Assembly (NCBI RefSeq): GCF_030846195.1
Contig: NZ_JAVCWH010000001.1
Coordinates: 62,001 to 126,000 of the forward strand
Direction of reading: 5' to 3'
DNA: 64,000 nucleotides
From: Paracoccus yibinensis
Lineage (GTDB): Bacteria; Pseudomonadota; Alphaproteobacteria; Rhodobacterales; Rhodobacteraceae
In this document: positions 62,295-64,000 of the stretch, piece by piece
How the letters are laid out: every line of letters starts with the position of its first letter
How positions within the stretch are numbered: the stretch's first letter is position 1
Translations under genes and position numbers: made by a program
The notes under the pieces: generated by a model
Seen by the model: only the letters and a program-made list of their open reading frames with translations
Database searches by the model: none
Told to the model about the DNA's origin: nothing

Positions 62295-62612
62295 ATGACC
62301 ACCTTCGACGACCGCGAACGCGGTTACGAATCCAAGTTCGCGCATGACGCAAACCTGCGCTTCAAGGCCGAGGCACGCCGCAATCGCCTATTGGGCGAAT
62401 GGGCGGCCGGACTTCTGGGCAAGACGGGCGACGACGCGCGCGCCTATGCGATGACCGTCGTGACCTCTGACTTCGAGGAGCCGGGCGAGGACGATGTCTA
62501 TCGCAAGCTGGCGGCCGATCTGGAAGGCAAGGCCGGCGAGTCGGAAATCCGCACCAAGATGGCCGAATTGACGCAGGTCGCGCGCCACCAGATCATCGAC
62601 GAAACGAAGTGA
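62295..62612 (+). CDS. F1-ATPase zeta inhibitor subunit (DUF1476)
   Basis: 105 residues. 'MTTFDDRERGYESKFAHDANLRFKAEARRNRLLGEWAAGLLGKTGDDARAYAMTVVTSDFEEPG' matches the zeta subunit first described from Paracoccus denitrificans ATP synthase. The N-terminal segment inhibits ATP hydrolysis by the F1 motor; the rest forms a four-helix bundle. The neighbourhood with purC-purS is common in alphaproteobacteria. A terminator follows. Confidence 0.92.
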   Translation: MTTFDDRERGYESKFAHDANLRFKAEARRNRLLGEWAAGLLGKTGDDARAYAMTVVTSDFEEPGEDDVYRKLAADLEGKAGESEIRTKMAELTQVARHQIIDETK

Positions 62613-62634
62613 AGCCTTTCTGATCACCAGATGC

Positions 62635-62658
62635 CGGGGGCCGTTCGGCCCCCGTTTT
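62635..62658 (+). terminator. Rho-independent terminator after the zeta-inhibitor gene
   Basis: CGGGGGCC-GTTC-GGCCCCCG perfect stem followed by TTTT, 22 bp after the stop. It overlaps the stop of the convergent MATE gene. Confidence 0.85.
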
Positions 62659-63962
62659 CATGCAGGCCGGGCCGCGGCTTCGGCGCGCGGATAACGCAGC
62701 GCCATGGTCACGCCGCGCGACAGGTTCAGCACCATCAGCGCCGCCCACAGCCCATGGTTTCCCCAGACTGGCGGCAACAGCAGCACGGCAGCCAGGAAAG
62801 CCAGGGCCGACCAGATCATCGCCACCCGCATGTCGCGCGTCAGCGTCGCGCCGATGAAGATGCCGTCCAGCATCCAGGCAGCGACCCCGATCAGCGGCGC
62901 AAGCCCCAGCCAAGGCAGATAGGCCCGCGCCTCGGCCCGCACCTTGGGGGATGTGGTCAGCAGGTCGATGATCCCCCCTCCACCAAGCCAGAACGCCAGT
63001 CCCAGGGCAAGCGCCCCTGCGACACCCCAGGCCGAGGTAAGACGGGATGCCTGCCGCACCCCATCCGGCCTGCGCGCGCCGACCGCCTGCCCCACCAGGC
63101 TTTCGGCGGCAAAGGCAAAGCCGTCCAGGGCATAGGCGATGATCGACAGGAATTGCAGCAGCACCTGGTTGGCAGCCAGGGTCACATCGCCCTGCCCCGC
63201 GCCCAGAAAGACGAAACTGGTGAAGCTGGCCTGAAGCAGGACAGACCGGATCATGATGTCGCTGTTCACGCGCGCAAGCCGCGTCAGCTTGTCCCGCGCG
63301 AACAGCCCGGCCGCATGCCAGCCCTGCGCCAGGGGCTTGCGGGTCATCCACAACCCCAGCCCAAGCCCGCAATATTCCGACAACAGCGTGCCGATTGCGA
63401 CGCCGGGGACGCCCCACTCCAGTCCCAGCACGAACCAGACCGACAGGACGACGTTCAGCCCGTTCTGGACCAGTTGCAGCAAAAGCACGGACTTCGCCCG
63501 CTCGACGGCGATCAGCCAGCCGGTTATGGCGTAAAGGGCGATGGTCGCGGGCGCCCCCCAGATGCGGATCGCCAGATAATCGCGGGCCAGGGACTCGACC
63601 AAGGCCGAGGTCGGGGCAATCCTGAACGCAGCCCAGAAGACCACGCCCTGCATCAGAACGAAGGCCAGCCCCGCGACCCCGGCTATCGCCAGGGCGCGCA
63701 ACAGATGCGCGCCGCTTTCCGCACCATCGCCTGCACCGTGGCTTTGTGCCACCAGGCCCGATGTGCCCATCCGCAGGAATCCGAAGATCCAGTAGATCGA
63801 GGTCAGGATCACGGACCCGACGGCAACCGCGCCGATCGCTTCTGGCCGGCCCAGTTGCCCGACTACCCCGGTATCGACAAGACCCAGCAACGGCACGGTC
63901 GCGTTCGATATCACGATGGGCAGGGCGATCGCCAGAACCCGCCGGTTGGTCGGCCTGTCCAT
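62658..63962 (-). CDS. MATE-family (DinF-like) multidrug/metabolite exporter
   Basis: 434 residues with about twelve membrane segments in two MatE halves: 'RVLAIALPIVISNATVPLLGLVDTGVVGQLGRPEAIGAVAVGSVI' and 'ANQVLLQFLSIIAYALDGFAFAAESLVGQAVGARR'. The DinF-type subfamily uses a proton or sodium gradient to export cationic compounds. The start at 63962 lies near the window edge; an upstream gene may end 9 bp before it. Confidence 0.93.
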   Translation of the reverse strand: MDRPTNRRVLAIALPIVISNATVPLLGLVDTGVVGQLGRPEAIGAVAVGSVILTSIYWIFGFLRMGTSGLVAQSHGAGDGAESGAHLLRALAIAGVAGLAFVLMQGVVFWAAFRIAPTSALVESLARDYLAIRIWGAPATIALYAITGWLIAVERAKSVLLLQLVQNGLNVVLSVWFVLGLEWGVPGVAIGTLLSEYCGLGLGLWMTRKPLAQGWHAAGLFARDKLTRLARVNSDIMIRSVLLQASFTSFVFLGAGQGDVTLAANQVLLQFLSIIAYALDGFAFAAESLVGQAVGARRPDGVRQASRLTSAWGVAGALALGLAFWLGGGGIIDLLTTSPKVRAEARAYLPWLGLAPLIGVAAWMLDGIFIGATLTRDMRVAMIWSALAFLAAVLLLPPVWGNHGLWAALMVLNLSRGVTMALRYPRAEAAARPA

Positions 63963-64000
63963 TCCGGCGGCCTAGCCCTGCGGCATCAGGAAATGTCCCG

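Noticed and set aside
63972..64000. C-terminal end of an upstream minus-strand gene (frame ending LMPQG then TAG)
   Set aside because: Only about nine codons are visible, too little to support a gene.

Overview
The window looks like a piece of the main chromosome of an alphaproteobacterium of the Rhodobacteraceae, most likely Paracoccus or a close relative. The evidence is high GC, the ctrA-sciP pair, a Paracoccus-type F1-ATPase zeta inhibitor, a DUF1127 protein, an alphaproteobacterial SOS box and clustered GANTC (CcrM-type) sites. This placement is inferred from gene content; no marker such as 16S rRNA is present. No rRNA, tRNA, CRISPR array, prophage or replication origin was seen. Coding density is high and no stretch over 300 bases lacks a gene or mobile element.

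1-12.2 kb: the 5' part of a SUV3-like helicase, a TPR protein, an SCP2 protein and a hydrolase, then phoH-ybeY-corC, alr-mlaE-mlaF with nadK upstream, glyA with a clear terminator, an EamA exporter, and the divergent argO/argP pair. 12.2-25.5 kb: yebC, DUF1127, an SLC13/TrkA-C transporter, a YmdB-type phosphodiesterase, a degenerate DgoK-like protein coupled to a flavin disulfide oxidoreductase and an MBL-like protein, a beta-hydroxyacid dehydrogenase, a penicillin-acylase-family protein with an unusual active site, a zinc alcohol dehydrogenase and an RTX-repeat protein. 25.5-33.2 kb: nrdR-ribD, rmuC-yjbQ, and dnaG-rpoD, with five GANTC sites in the 139 bp between dnaG and rpoD.

33.2-46.7 kb: TetR regulator, small lipoprotein, lldD, rplY, trmFO-gluQ, hisI, a NifU-like protein, ligA-recG, a 31-codon membrane microprotein with its own SOS box and terminator, ctrA-sciP with CtrA-like boxes, mnmA and sufE. 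46.7-50.4 kb is the accessory patch: a lipoprotein, an inverted repeat, and an AT-richer TIR-like (CAP12/Pycsar-type) gene broken by a 2.5-kb IS21-family element. Its first 11 codons survive just behind pheS and its TIR domain survives on the other side of the IS.

50.4-64 kb: pheS without pheT, a cytochrome P450, rpmI-rplT, pyk, an N-formylglutamate amidohydrolase-family protein, a polar amino acid ABC importer operon ending in a glutamine-synthetase-family (PuuA-like) enzyme, purC-purS, the F1-ATPase zeta inhibitor and a MATE exporter.

The two observations most worth following are the self-contained SOS-box microprotein unit at 39246-39503 and the IS21-disrupted TIR defence-type gene at 47375-50427.
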